The notes beneath the pieces were generated by a model. It had not been told where the DNA came from, searched no databases, and was given only the letters and a program-made list of their open reading frames with translations. A program made the translations under genes and the position numbers. From an uncultured Nitrosomonadales bacterium (GTDB taxonomy: Bacteria; Pseudomonadota; Gammaproteobacteria; Burkholderiales; Gallionellaceae): a stretch of DNA of 41,752 bases. Within the stretch, counting starts at the first letter, position 1. Every line of letters begins with the position of its first letter. The stretch is taken from the NCBI GenBank assembly GCA_903915035.1, contig CAIWRI010000068.1, forward strand, positions 1-41,752, written 5' to 3'. This document shows positions 25,601 to 35,500 of this stretch, in pieces.

Positions 25601-27712
25601 ATGAAGCATAAATTACTCTGGATCGTGCTGGCGTTTGCCTCTTTTACGCTGAATACAACATTAGCGGCACCTGAATTGACCGCGGTGCCACAAGAGGCTC
25701 AGGCTGCGCTATTATCCGCCCAAGTGCTGAGCATGCATCATTACAAGCAAATTCCGCTTGACGATGTCGCGTCTGCCAAAATATTCGACAATTATCTCAA
25801 AGCACTGGACGGCGACAAGCTTTTTTTTCTGCAGACAGACATTGACCACTTTGCGGATGCGCGAACCAAACTTGACGATGCCATACTCAAACAGGATCTG
25901 AGCATTCCCTTTGCTATTTACAATTTATATCAGCAACGCGTCACCGACCGCATTGAATATGCTCAAACGTTGTTAAGCAAGGGGTTTGATTTTACCCAAA
26001 AAGAGAACTATCAATATACCCGCAAGCATGCAGCATGGCCAAAATCGGCTGACGAAATCAACAACCTGTGGCGCCTGCGTGTCAAAAATGACTGGCTGCG
26101 TCTAAGACTGGCTGGCAAGGATGATAAAAGCATCGCCGAGACATTGAATAAACGTTATGCCAATTCCCTGGACAGTCTGGCCAAAGTTAAAAGCGAAGAC
26201 GTATTTCAATATTTTATGACCGCTTATGCGATGGCAATTGATCCGCATACCGATTACTTTGGCATGCGTGCAGCCGATGATTTTGACATCTCGATGAAAC
26301 TCTCCCTGACGGGAATCGGCGCGGTACTTCAGGACAAGGATGAATACACCACGATCCGTGAACTCGTCGCCGGTGGACCCGCAGCCCTGTCAGGAAAACT
26401 TAATGTCGGGGACCGTATCGTGGGTGTCGGACAAGGCAGTGCCTCGGTAGTCGAAGTGCTGGGCAAACGCCTGGATGACACGGTCGCCTTGATCCGTGGC
26501 GCTGAAAACACCACGGTGCAACTGGATATTTTACCTGCTGAAGCGAGCCTGGATGGCAAACACAAGCTCATTTCACTGATCCGGAAAAAAATCAGCCTGG
26601 ACAAACAGGCGGCGAAGGAATCTGTCATTAACATCAAGGAAGGCGGTATCACCCGACGCATCGGCGTGATTACCCTGCCGGGGTTTTATCAGGATTTTGC
26701 CGCTCATCAGCGCGGCGATAAGGATTACAAAAGCGCGACACGGGATGTTGCACGATTGTTAACGGGATTCAAAAAAGCCAAAGTCGATAGCGTGCTGATT
26801 GATTTGCGCAATAACGGCGGCGGGTCACTGGATGAAGCGATTGATCTGACCGGTTTATTTATTGATAAAGGCCCGGTAGTACAGGAACGTGATTCCAAAG
26901 GCCATATTACCGTTGGCAGTGATACGCATGCAGGTCTTGCGTGGAGAGGCCCTCTGGGCATACTCATCAATCGGGGTTCAGCGTCTGCTTCTGAAATTTT
27001 CGCTGCGGCTATACAGGATTATGGTCGGGGAGTGATTATCGGCGAAACCAGTTTTGGCAAAGGAACCGTTCAATCTGTCATCAATCTGGATCAACTGGTG
27101 AACAACGCGAAACCCAAGTATGGTGAACTCAAGATGACGATCGCGCAGTTTTTCCGCATCAACGGGGGCACCACACAGTTGCGCGGCGTAACGCCGGACA
27201 TCAGTTTACCCTCGATGACGGATGAGGAAGATTTCGGTGAATCCAGTTACGATAACGCGCTGCCCTGGTCACAAATCAAGACCGCCGTTTATACCCCGGT
27301 TGGTGATTTGACCGGCATTCTGCCCAGACTGATTGCCCGGCATGACCTGCGCGTGTCAGGTGACAAGAATTTCAAATACTTGCAGCAAGACATTGATGAA
27401 CTCAATACCCGACGTCAAACAAACCAGATTTCTCTGAATGAAGAGGATCGTCGTCGTGAACGCGCAATGCAAGAAGCGAGAATTAAATTGCGAGGGAAAG
27501 CACAGGGTCTTGATACGGACAACCCGTCGATTCAGGACGACGGCTTGCAATCCAGCGAACGCAATCTCGCCACTGATCTTGCCCTTGAAAAGGCCAGAAA
27601 GAATGCCAAGGATGTGTTGCTTGATGAAGCTGCACACATATTGGGCGATGAAGTTGATATGCTGAGAAACAATCCCGCACTTGCCGCCAACGTATTGCCG
27701 AGATTACATTAA
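25601..27712 (+). CDS. prc: Tail-specific (carboxy-terminal processing) protease
   Basis: Periplasmic S41 protease of the Prc/Tsp type, which degrades or trims proteins with nonpolar C-termini and takes part in envelope and peptidoglycan-hydrolase control. 703 residues, close to Prc proteins. The signal peptide is at 1-22 (ends TTLA). A PDZ domain lies at about 225-310 (LTGIGAVLQ to GDRIVGVGQG), then the catalytic domain with RNNGGGSLDEAIDLTGLF and GSASASEIFAAAIQDYGR. The Ser nucleophile of SASE and the Lys of ETSFGKGTVQ form the Ser-Lys dyad. A Prc-specific C-terminal domain follows. It stands alone as a single gene. Confidence 0.96.
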   Translation: MKHKLLWIVLAFASFTLNTTLAAPELTAVPQEAQAALLSAQVLSMHHYKQIPLDDVASAKIFDNYLKALDGDKLFFLQTDIDHFADARTKLDDAILKQDLSIPFAIYNLYQQRVTDRIEYAQTLLSKGFDFTQKENYQYTRKHAAWPKSADEINNLWRLRVKNDWLRLRLAGKDDKSIAETLNKRYANSLDSLAKVKSEDVFQYFMTAYAMAIDPHTDYFGMRAADDFDISMKLSLTGIGAVLQDKDEYTTIRELVAGGPAALSGKLNVGDRIVGVGQGSASVVEVLGKRLDDTVALIRGAENTTVQLDILPAEASLDGKHKLISLIRKKISLDKQAAKESVINIKEGGITRRIGVITLPGFYQDFAAHQRGDKDYKSATRDVARLLTGFKKAKVDSVLIDLRNNGGGSLDEAIDLTGLFIDKGPVVQERDSKGHITVGSDTHAGLAWRGPLGILINRGSASASEIFAAAIQDYGRGVIIGETSFGKGTVQSVINLDQLVNNAKPKYGELKMTIAQFFRINGGTTQLRGVTPDISLPSMTDEEDFGESSYDNALPWSQIKTAVYTPVGDLTGILPRLIARHDLRVSGDKNFKYLQQDIDELNTRRQTNQISLNEEDRRRERAMQEARIKLRGKAQGLDTDNPSIQDDGLQSSERNLATDLALEKARKNAKDVLLDEAAHILGDEVDMLRNNPALAANVLPRLH

Positions 27713-27718
27713 GCCCAT

Positions 27719-27746
27719 ACACACAGGCCTTGCGAAGCCTGTGTGT
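27719..27746 (+). terminator. Stem-loop after prc
   Basis: Perfect 10-bp inverted repeat ACACACAGGC / GCCTGTGTGT with an 8-base loop, starting six bases after the prc stop codon. No T-run follows, so its strength as a terminator is unclear. Confidence 0.6.
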
Positions 27747-27878
27747 TGTGCCTGAAAAGAGTGCTGTGCCCCACAAACTATTCCGTCATCGGCAATATTT
27801 AATATATTGACAAACAACCCTACGCAGCGGGGCTGTTTTGACATATTACGGTACTTTTTTCGCCCGGCTGGCAAGCGA

Positions 27879-28697
27879 CTATTCTGACACAGGCAGACGC
27901 AGTGTGTACTGGCCTGATTTTTCGTCTCGCACCACCGTCAGCAGTTTATGACGCTGAGCGTCCTCAACCAACTCCTTGAATGAGCGGTAACCATAGGAGG
28001 ACTCGGTAAATCCGGGTTTGCGACGCTGCATGGTAGTCTTGACCATTGATCCCCATATTTTTTCATCCGCGCCGCGCTCAATAATTAGTGCCTCGACTGT
28101 TTCAACGATGAAGTCCAGCGCATCCTGACGCTTGTCGTCCTCACTTTTGGACGCCGGCGCTGCAGGCTTACCCGATTTCACGGGAGACTTTTTCTCAGCA
28201 CGCTTTTGTTTCGCTTCCTGTTCACGCACCAGATCATCATAGAAAATAAATTCGTCGCAGTTCGCGCTAAGCAAATCCGACGTTGAGTCCTTGACGCCGA
28301 TTCCGATAACATATTTGTTATTCTCGCGCAATTTCGATACAAGGGGGGAAAAGTCAGAGTCGCCACTGATAATGACGAAAGTATCCATATGCGCCTTGGT
28401 ATAGCACAGGTCCAGCGCATCCACGACCATACGGATATCGGCCGAGTTCTTGCCGCTTTGCCTCACATGCGGGATCTCAATCAGCTCAAATGCCGCCTCA
28501 TGCATGGTCGCCTTAAATTCCTTGTAGCGCTCCCAGTCGCAATAAGCCTTCTTGACCACAATACTGCCTTTGAGCAGCAGGCGTTCCAGCACTTTTTTGA
28601 TATCGAACTGCGCATACTTCGCATCGCGCACTCCGAGCGCCACGTTCTCAAAGTCGCAAAATAACGCCATATTAGTAATTTCAGATTGCGATGCCAT
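27879..28697 (-). CDS. NYN-domain (PIN-like nuclease) protein with LOTUS/OST-HTH domain
   Basis: A 272-residue cytoplasmic protein of the LabA/DUF88 type. Residues about 8-155 form a NYN domain, a PIN-like ribonuclease fold; its acidic residues are in ALFCDFENVA, NSADIRMVVDALDL and ISGDSDFSPLVSKL. A Lys/Ala/Pro linker follows, then a C-terminal OST-HTH/LOTUS domain at about 185-265 (IIERGADEKIWGSMVKTTMQ, then SYGYRSFKELVEDA), a fold that binds RNA, notably G-rich RNA. The pair suggests an RNA-processing or RNA-decay enzyme; target unknown. The ATG is preceded by AGGGG. It is downstream of the flavoprotein gene on the same strand. Confidence 0.9.
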   Translation of the reverse strand: MASQSEITNMALFCDFENVALGVRDAKYAQFDIKKVLERLLLKGSIVVKKAYCDWERYKEFKATMHEAAFELIEIPHVRQSGKNSADIRMVVDALDLCYTKAHMDTFVIISGDSDFSPLVSKLRENNKYVIGIGVKDSTSDLLSANCDEFIFYDDLVREQEAKQKRAEKKSPVKSGKPAAPASKSEDDKRQDALDFIVETVEALIIERGADEKIWGSMVKTTMQRRKPGFTESSYGYRSFKELVEDAQRHKLLTVVRDEKSGQYTLRLPVSE

Positions 28698-28733
28698 ATA
28701 AACCCCTGATAGTGGTAAGTAGTGTGCTTGCTG

Positions 28734-30125
28734 TCAAATCACCTTGCCAGGATTCATGCGCCATTCCGGGTCCAGAGTCCGCTTGATGCTGCGCATTAAT
28801 TCCAGCTCCAGCGGGTCTTTGTAATCGTTTATTGTTACCCGCTTGAGTTGCCCCAGTCCGTGTTCAGCGCTGATACTGCCATTAAACTGCGCGACGATGT
28901 CATACACGATGCTATTGACTTCAGACTCATGTTCCGCAATAAAGCGGGGGTTGGCAGAGGCGTCCGGCATTGAAGCATTATAGTGAATATTGCCATCGCC
29001 CATATGCCCGAAGGCCACAATGCGTATTCCCGCAAAACGTGCCTTTAATGTCGCATCAGCCTGCGAAATAAAATCTGCAACCCGGCTGACCGGCACCGCG
29101 ATGTCGTGCTTGATGCTAATACCCTCTGTTTTTTGTGCCTCGCTGATGCTTTTACGCAGCATCCAGTATGTTTCGGCTTGCTCTGCATCGCCGGCAATAG
29201 CCATGTCCAGCACTTCCCCGCCAAAGTTCAGCAGAGATGCCTGTAAGCCAGCTTCATTCGACACCATATCGTCCAGTTTTATCAGCAAATACCAGTCATA
29301 GCTGTTATTGAACGGCTCATGCGTATCTGCAATATGTTTAAATACCAGATCCAGACAATTGCGGGAAACAATTTCAAAAGCACTCAGGGCCTGCCCGCAA
29401 GTTCCGCGAATATGCGAGAGCAGTCGCACGGCAACCTCGGGGCTGGCAATCGCCACACAAGCCGTCACGGTAAACTGAGGACGCGGATACAGCTTCAATA
29501 CCGCTGCGGTAATAATTCCCAGTGTTCCTTCAGCACCGATAAAAAGCTGTTTAAGGTCATAGCCGGTATTGTCCTTGCGCAGGGCGCGCAGCCCGTTCCA
29601 GATGCGCCCGTCAGGCAAGACCACCTCCAGACCTAACACCAGGTCGCGCGCGCTGCCGTAGCGCAACACGCCAATACCGCCTGCGTTGGTGGATAAATTA
29701 CCGCCAATTTCGCAATGCGTTGCAATCGCCGTCAGGCCCAGCGGAAACAAGCGGCGCACACGATCAGCTGCCTGATAAATGGCCGCCAGCTTGCAGCCCG
29801 CCTCAACGGTCATGGTGTAATTGATCGCGTCAACCGCGCGTATCTGATTCATTTGCGACAAGTTCAATACGATTTGCGCCGTTCTCTGCACGGGGACACT
29901 CGCGCCGCACAAACTGGTATTGCCGCCTTGAGGCACGATGGATACTGCATGTGCTGCGCATAGCTTAACGACTTGGGAGACTTCGCTGGTGTCAGCCGGA
30001 AAAACAACGGCCAATGCAGTGCCGGAATAACGTCCGCGCCAGTCAGTGCAATAGGGTGCTGCCGCTTCGTCAGTCAGCACCTCTGCGCCAACTGATCTTA
30101 ACGCACGTAAAAAATCAAGCGACAT
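28734..30125 (-). CDS. FAD-linked 2-hydroxyacid dehydrogenase (GlcD/D-lactate dehydrogenase-like)
   Basis: A 463-residue flavoprotein of the PCMH/VAO type. The FAD-binding domain is at about residues 35-215 (VVFPADTSEVSQVV, PQGGNTSLCGASVP, and GGNLSTNAGGIGVLRYGSAR). The C-terminal cap domain carries the metal/substrate-binding AFGHMGDGNIHYN and SAEHGLGQLKR motifs of D-lactate and D-2-hydroxyglutarate dehydrogenases. It oxidises a D-2-hydroxyacid and passes electrons to the respiratory chain or an electron-transfer protein; the exact substrate cannot be told. AGAGGAA before the ATG supports the start. Located 49 bases downstream of priA on the same strand. Confidence 0.9.
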   Translation of the reverse strand: MSLDFLRALRSVGAEVLTDEAAAPYCTDWRGRYSGTALAVVFPADTSEVSQVVKLCAAHAVSIVPQGGNTSLCGASVPVQRTAQIVLNLSQMNQIRAVDAINYTMTVEAGCKLAAIYQAADRVRRLFPLGLTAIATHCEIGGNLSTNAGGIGVLRYGSARDLVLGLEVVLPDGRIWNGLRALRKDNTGYDLKQLFIGAEGTLGIITAAVLKLYPRPQFTVTACVAIASPEVAVRLLSHIRGTCGQALSAFEIVSRNCLDLVFKHIADTHEPFNNSYDWYLLIKLDDMVSNEAGLQASLLNFGGEVLDMAIAGDAEQAETYWMLRKSISEAQKTEGISIKHDIAVPVSRVADFISQADATLKARFAGIRIVAFGHMGDGNIHYNASMPDASANPRFIAEHESEVNSIVYDIVAQFNGSISAEHGLGQLKRVTINDYKDPLELELMRSIKRTLDPEWRMNPGKVI

Positions 30126-30174
30126 TAGCTTTTCCTCTTAATATGATGCGAACCAAAGCCTGCGTGCCGCGACT

Positions 30175-32358
30175 TTAAAACTCCGACGGGTCAATGTCCA
30201 GCGAACAACGCAGATTGCGTGACGATAAAGCCCGCAAATGAGGTTGCCATGCACGCAAAAACTGCTGCAAATCCCGGCGCGAAACTGCCTGTACCAATAG
30301 CTGCGCCCGAATATGGTTAGCCCGGCGTGCAAGCGATGCGGGAATCACACCCATTATATCAACAACATGATGCAACTCGATTGCCGACTGCCTCGCCTGA
30401 TTCAGATAACTATAAACGTCCTCTTCAATCATGCCTTCTGCACGTAACATGGCCTGAAAGACAAAAGGCGGAAAGCCGGCCATTGCCCGTTCTGCCAACT
30501 GTGAGGTTGCCCACCCTTCGAAATCGTGACTTATCAGACAGCGAAAGAGGGGATGATCAGGGAAAGCCGTTTGTATCAGCACCTCACCGGATTTATCCGC
30601 CCGTCCGGCACGACCTGAAACCTGCATTAATTGTGCGAACAATTTTTCGGCTGCACGAAAGTCGCTGCTGTATAGCGAACTATCCGGATTCAATATGCCC
30701 ACCAGCGTCAGTGCCGGAAAATCATGCCCCTTGGCCAGCATTTGCGTACCGACCAGGATATCAACCTCATTCGCGTGTATCTGTTCTCGCATCGTCTGCC
30801 AGGCACGCTTGTTTTTCGTGCTGTCTCTGTCGACCCGGAGGATACGCGCTGCGGGGAATTGCGTCTGCAACACCGCTTCTATGCGCTGTGTGCCGCTGCC
30901 AACAGGAACCAGCTCCTTATGACCGCAATCGGGGCATGCCCTTGGCATTCTGATCTGAAATCCGCAATGATGACAGCGCAACTTGTGGTCTTTCAGGTGC
31001 AACACCATCTTTCCGGCACAATCCTTGCAATCGGATAGCCAGCCGCATTCCTGACACATCAACACAGGGGCATAACCACGACGGTTGATGAACAGCAAAC
31101 TCTGTTCGCCACGCTCAATACGCAGCCCGATTTCGCGCAGCAACTTCCCGCTGATACCCTCCGTCATCACCGTCTGGTTGATGTTAATGCAACTGATGGC
31201 AGGCAAACTGGCAGCAACTTGTGCGCGCGCTGTCAGTTTGAGCATTCGATAACGCCCTTTTAGCGCATTGTGGTAACTCTCAAGCGAAGGCGTAGCAGAA
31301 CCCAGCACGATAGGCACCGCGCTTTGACTGGCGCGAAAAATCGCCACATCTCTGGCCGAATAGCGCAACCCGTCCTGCTGTTTGAACGAACTGTCGTGCT
31401 CTTCGTCGACGATGATCAAGGCGAGCCTGGGTATTTCTGCGAAAACAGACAAACGCGTGCCAAGGATGATTTGCGCTTCGCCTGTCTGCGCGCGCTGCCA
31501 GTTTGCCAGGCGCGCATTTTCCGACAAGCCGCTATGCAAGCTCACCAGCAGCGCATCAGGAAATCGACTTAAAAAATACTGCTCCAACTGGGGGGTAAGG
31601 TTGATCTCGGGTACCAACAACAGCACCTGCCCGCCTTGTTGCAAAATAAAATCCATCAGGTGCACATAGACTTCTGTTTTTCCGCTGCCGGTAATGCCGT
31701 GTAATAAAAAGCAGTTGAAACCGCTAGCCCCGGTCACGCTGTCCACCACCATTTGCTGCTCGTGCGTTAGCTGATGGGCATTGGCAAACGTATGAGGCAG
31801 TACGGGCATCGTATGAACTGCCAACTGAATTGCTGCCGGCACAAACTGTTCGATGAATCCTTCCGTTTCCAGCCATTTCAACTGCACGCCGACCGCTGCG
31901 GACAGGATTTTTAGTTGAGCCAGACTGCAAGTCTGTTGGTGCAGCATTTCCATGATGCGAAGGGCAAGAGCCTTACGCTTCGGCACGAAGTCGACAGTGC
32001 CTTTAATGAGGCGGTAATGAAGCACGGCTTTAAGTGTGATCGGCTTATCCGAGCGTAGTCGAGCAGGTAACGCCGGCAACACCGTCTGCCCGATTGGATA
32101 ATGATAATAATCGCTACAAAATCGCAGTAAATCGAGCAAGTGAGCTGAAATCGGCGCGCTGTCATGCAATACCTGAACAACGGGTTTAATTTTATCCGCT
32201 GCAAGCAGTGAGCTATCCGCACACACCATCACCACGCCCGTCAACTGACGGCGACCGAACGGCACGATCACGCGCTGGCCTGCTACTACGGCTTCATCCA
32301 CCGTATAATCAAACAGGGTGGGCAGAGGAACATCCAGGGCAACACGAACGATAGTCAT
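30175..32358 (-). CDS. priA: Primosomal replication helicase PriA
   Basis: Replication-restart helicase that reloads the replisome at stalled forks. 727 residues, full length. The 3'-DNA-binding domain is at the N-terminus (VALDVPLPTLFDYTV). Walker A is HGITGSGKTEVY and the DEEH box is IIVDEEHDSSFKQQDG. The zinc-binding insert has eight Cys in four pairs (CQECGWLSDCKDC, CHHCGFQIRMPRACPDC), and the helicase C block has LVGTQMLAKGHDF and VSGRAGRADKSG. All motifs look intact. No clear ribosome binding site. Gene order with the flavoprotein suggests read-through. Confidence 0.98.
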   Translation of the reverse strand: MTIVRVALDVPLPTLFDYTVDEAVVAGQRVIVPFGRRQLTGVVMVCADSSLLAADKIKPVVQVLHDSAPISAHLLDLLRFCSDYYHYPIGQTVLPALPARLRSDKPITLKAVLHYRLIKGTVDFVPKRKALALRIMEMLHQQTCSLAQLKILSAAVGVQLKWLETEGFIEQFVPAAIQLAVHTMPVLPHTFANAHQLTHEQQMVVDSVTGASGFNCFLLHGITGSGKTEVYVHLMDFILQQGGQVLLLVPEINLTPQLEQYFLSRFPDALLVSLHSGLSENARLANWQRAQTGEAQIILGTRLSVFAEIPRLALIIVDEEHDSSFKQQDGLRYSARDVAIFRASQSAVPIVLGSATPSLESYHNALKGRYRMLKLTARAQVAASLPAISCININQTVMTEGISGKLLREIGLRIERGEQSLLFINRRGYAPVLMCQECGWLSDCKDCAGKMVLHLKDHKLRCHHCGFQIRMPRACPDCGHKELVPVGSGTQRIEAVLQTQFPAARILRVDRDSTKNKRAWQTMREQIHANEVDILVGTQMLAKGHDFPALTLVGILNPDSSLYSSDFRAAEKLFAQLMQVSGRAGRADKSGEVLIQTAFPDHPLFRCLISHDFEGWATSQLAERAMAGFPPFVFQAMLRAEGMIEEDVYSYLNQARQSAIELHHVVDIMGVIPASLARRANHIRAQLLVQAVSRRDLQQFLRAWQPHLRALSSRNLRCSLDIDPSEF

Positions 32359-32530
32359 AAATTCAGCAGCTTCGGACCGGCCTGCATTACGGTGATAGAT
32401 TATACGGACACACCAACACCGTCATCCGATTGGGTTATTATAGCGGCTGCGTCGCTACGATGGCTACACTTTCGCGCCAGACTGATCCCCCCCGCCAGAT
32501 TGCCTGTCGCTCGCCCGACACCGTTTCAGA

Positions 32531-32558
32531 TTGACTTGATTTTCAAAACAATTACACT
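32531..32558 (+). promoter_or_regulatory. Likely sigma-70 promoter of pilY1
   Basis: TTGACT (32531-32536) and TACACT (32553-32558) with a 16-base spacer. Transcription would start near 32565, which leaves a leader of about 23 bases and favours translation from 32588. Confidence 0.5.
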
Positions 32559-32587
32559 TTGACATGCGCGTTAAAGAGGAAATTATC

Positions 32588-35500
32588 ATGATGCGAAATT
32601 TGATGAAGTTAATCGCAGTTTTGACCGTGATAACGTCGATTGCGGCATCTGCCGGCACTTTATCCAATCTGCCACTCAGTTTAAAGAGCGGCGTACCGCC
32701 CAACATCATGTTTGCACTCTCGGTGGAATTTCCGACTGCAATTACGCCTGCCTATCAGGATGCTGCCAGCTATTCACGCAACAATGCCTATCTGGGTTAT
32801 TTTGACAATGCCAAATGCTACTATTACAGCAGCTCGCTGAGTTCAGGATCAATCGCAGGCTGGTTTTATCCCGTCAACTTATCAGGCACGACCAGCAATG
32901 GCTCTCCGCACGCCTGCACCAGCGGCTGGTCGGGTAATTTTCTCAACTGGGTATCCATGGCGGGGCTGGATGAATTCCGTTATGCCATGACAGGCGGTAA
33001 CCGGGTGGTAGATCTGGCCAATTCCACAGGTTATCCCGGCGGATTAACCGTCTTGCAGCGCAGCTATCAGAGTGGCCAGGGCTCCAATTTCATGACCAAA
33101 ACCTATACGGAAGACGGCTATACGACAGCTTATTCGTCCGGGACGGTGTTGACCATTACCAATTCAGGCAATGGTACCCAAATGGTTATCAGTCAGAGCG
33201 GTACGCCAACGTCAGATACTGCGGTCTGCACAACACCTGGCGGGACTTACGGGTGCAACGGTTTTCAGATGGTAAATTCTGGCGACCCGGTGACTTGCAG
33301 CAGCTGGACAGGGTCTGGTACCGTCGCCTCTCCCTATCAATGCACGGCATTCAGTGATCCTTACAGGACGCTAACCAATCCGCCCACACCAGGCTCAGTC
33401 TCAATAATGCCGGCCGGTGCCAGCCTGTTGTCAAGCACCGGCAATTATATGTATTACGGCGCGCTGCCCGCAGCGGCCAGCTCACAAGCGAGCGAATATT
33501 GGCCGGGATCGTACACAGCCTATAACTGGGCTTCCAATGGCAATGGCTCGACCTTTCACGGCTCACCCTATACCACGACGACCTCTTCGCAGATGGTATT
33601 TTTTGGTGCAGGCAGTACTTGGGCCGTACTGAACGTGCCGGCAGGGACAGCGCTTTATTGTTCGAACACCTGGTATCAGACAGTTAATCCTGCCATTACC
33701 TGGCCGAATTCCAGCGATCCGGGTGATCCGGCTCCCGGTGTGGCGAAAGCCTGCTATACCATGCCAACGCCCGCCCCCGTCACAAACGGCACGGTGACGG
33801 CTTCCTGTAATTCCATGTACAGTAGCAGCCCATCCTGCACGTTTACTTTATCCAGCACGCCGGCAGCGAGCTCGACCACCTGCAACTCATGGACAGGCAA
33901 AGGGACTTCCGCCTCGCCCTATAGCTGCAATTCATTTGGCAGTTTTACCCCGCCAGCATCAACCCTGGTGTTCAATACCACGAGCTCTCCGACGGCAACG
34001 GCTTCCTTTAGCGGAATGGTTAGCACCAATTACAGCAACTCCAATGAATCCTGCACAGTCGGGACTGCCAGCCCCCATACAACTACCTGTGCAACGTTAG
34101 GCAGCGGCAACAATGTGACAGCGACATGCAGCACTTACACGGGTAGCGGCACCAGCAGCAGCCCTTATATGTGCAACAGTTTCAGTACGGCGGCGACAAC
34201 CTATTCCGGGATAGGCTGCATTTCGGGATACACAACGACAGTATCAGGCATGTATTACTGCACTCAGTACAACATGGTTGGCACGACAAGTTCCACAGGA
34301 CAAATATACTACAGCACCCCCTATACGGGCCTCTACGGGTCGCCCGGCTCGGCTTACTATTCGACCTACTCGACCACCTATGGCTCAAGCGCCACCTACA
34401 ATGTCAATGTCCAGGTGTGTAATAGCACAATTGGCATTGAGGGAAACTGCACCCTGTATAGCGATGGTGCAACCTATAAGCCGACTGGCGTATTGCAGAA
34501 TAATAACAACATGCGTTTTGGCGTGACGTCATATTTCAATGCCAATGATATCGACAATGCCGTGCTGCGGGCAAAGGCAAAGTACCTGTCACCCCAGCAG
34601 TACTTATCAGCAGGCACCTATACCCCCAATCTGGCTGCGGAATGGTCGGCTACGAACGGAATACTTGTCAATAATCCGGACAGCGGGGATTCGAGCAGCT
34701 GGTTTGTAGCGGGCAGCAATTCCGGAGTTGTCAATTATATCAACAAGTTCGGCACAGTTTCACAGGGTTACAAGACCTATGATGACATTGGCAAATTGTA
34801 TTATGAGACATTGCGCTATTTACGAGGTGGCTACAACATATCCGGTGGCAAAGGGCCAACTATCGATTTTTATGACGGTGCAAAAAGCAGCAATAACGAC
34901 GGATTCCCGGTCATCAGCAGCTGGGATGATCCGGTGCAGTATTCCTGCCAGAAAAATTACATTATCAGCCTGGGCGACGTACATACCTGGTGTGACAAGC
35001 GCCTGCCCGGCGGTGCCTATACCAGCAATGGAGGCGCGGTGTGTAACGCCTATACAGACAGCAACAGCAACAGTCATCCGTCTGATCTCGGCTCGTTAAG
35101 CGGAGATACCGGCATTACCGGCAGCATCAACGGCACGAGCATCACAGGCACGGCCACCGCAATCAATGCAGTGGCCAGCATGGAGGGTATGGGAAGCCTG
35201 GCTACCGTGCAGACCGGCGCCGGCGGTGCCAGTTACTCGATGTCGGGTTTGGCTGCCTGGGCTGCGACCAACAATATCCGCCCTGATCTGGCACCGGGCA
35301 CAGCACCCATGCATGTCAAGACGTATGTCATTGATGTCCAGGAAAGTGGCGACTGTGCGTACCAGCTGCATTACTGGCTGTCCGCCAAATATGGCGATCC
35401 CGGTAATTATATATTTGACCCGGGTACTGGTGCTTCCACATGGAATGGCAGTGGCTCCTGGTATGACGCGATACTTGGCAACAGCATCAGCTGCTCATAC

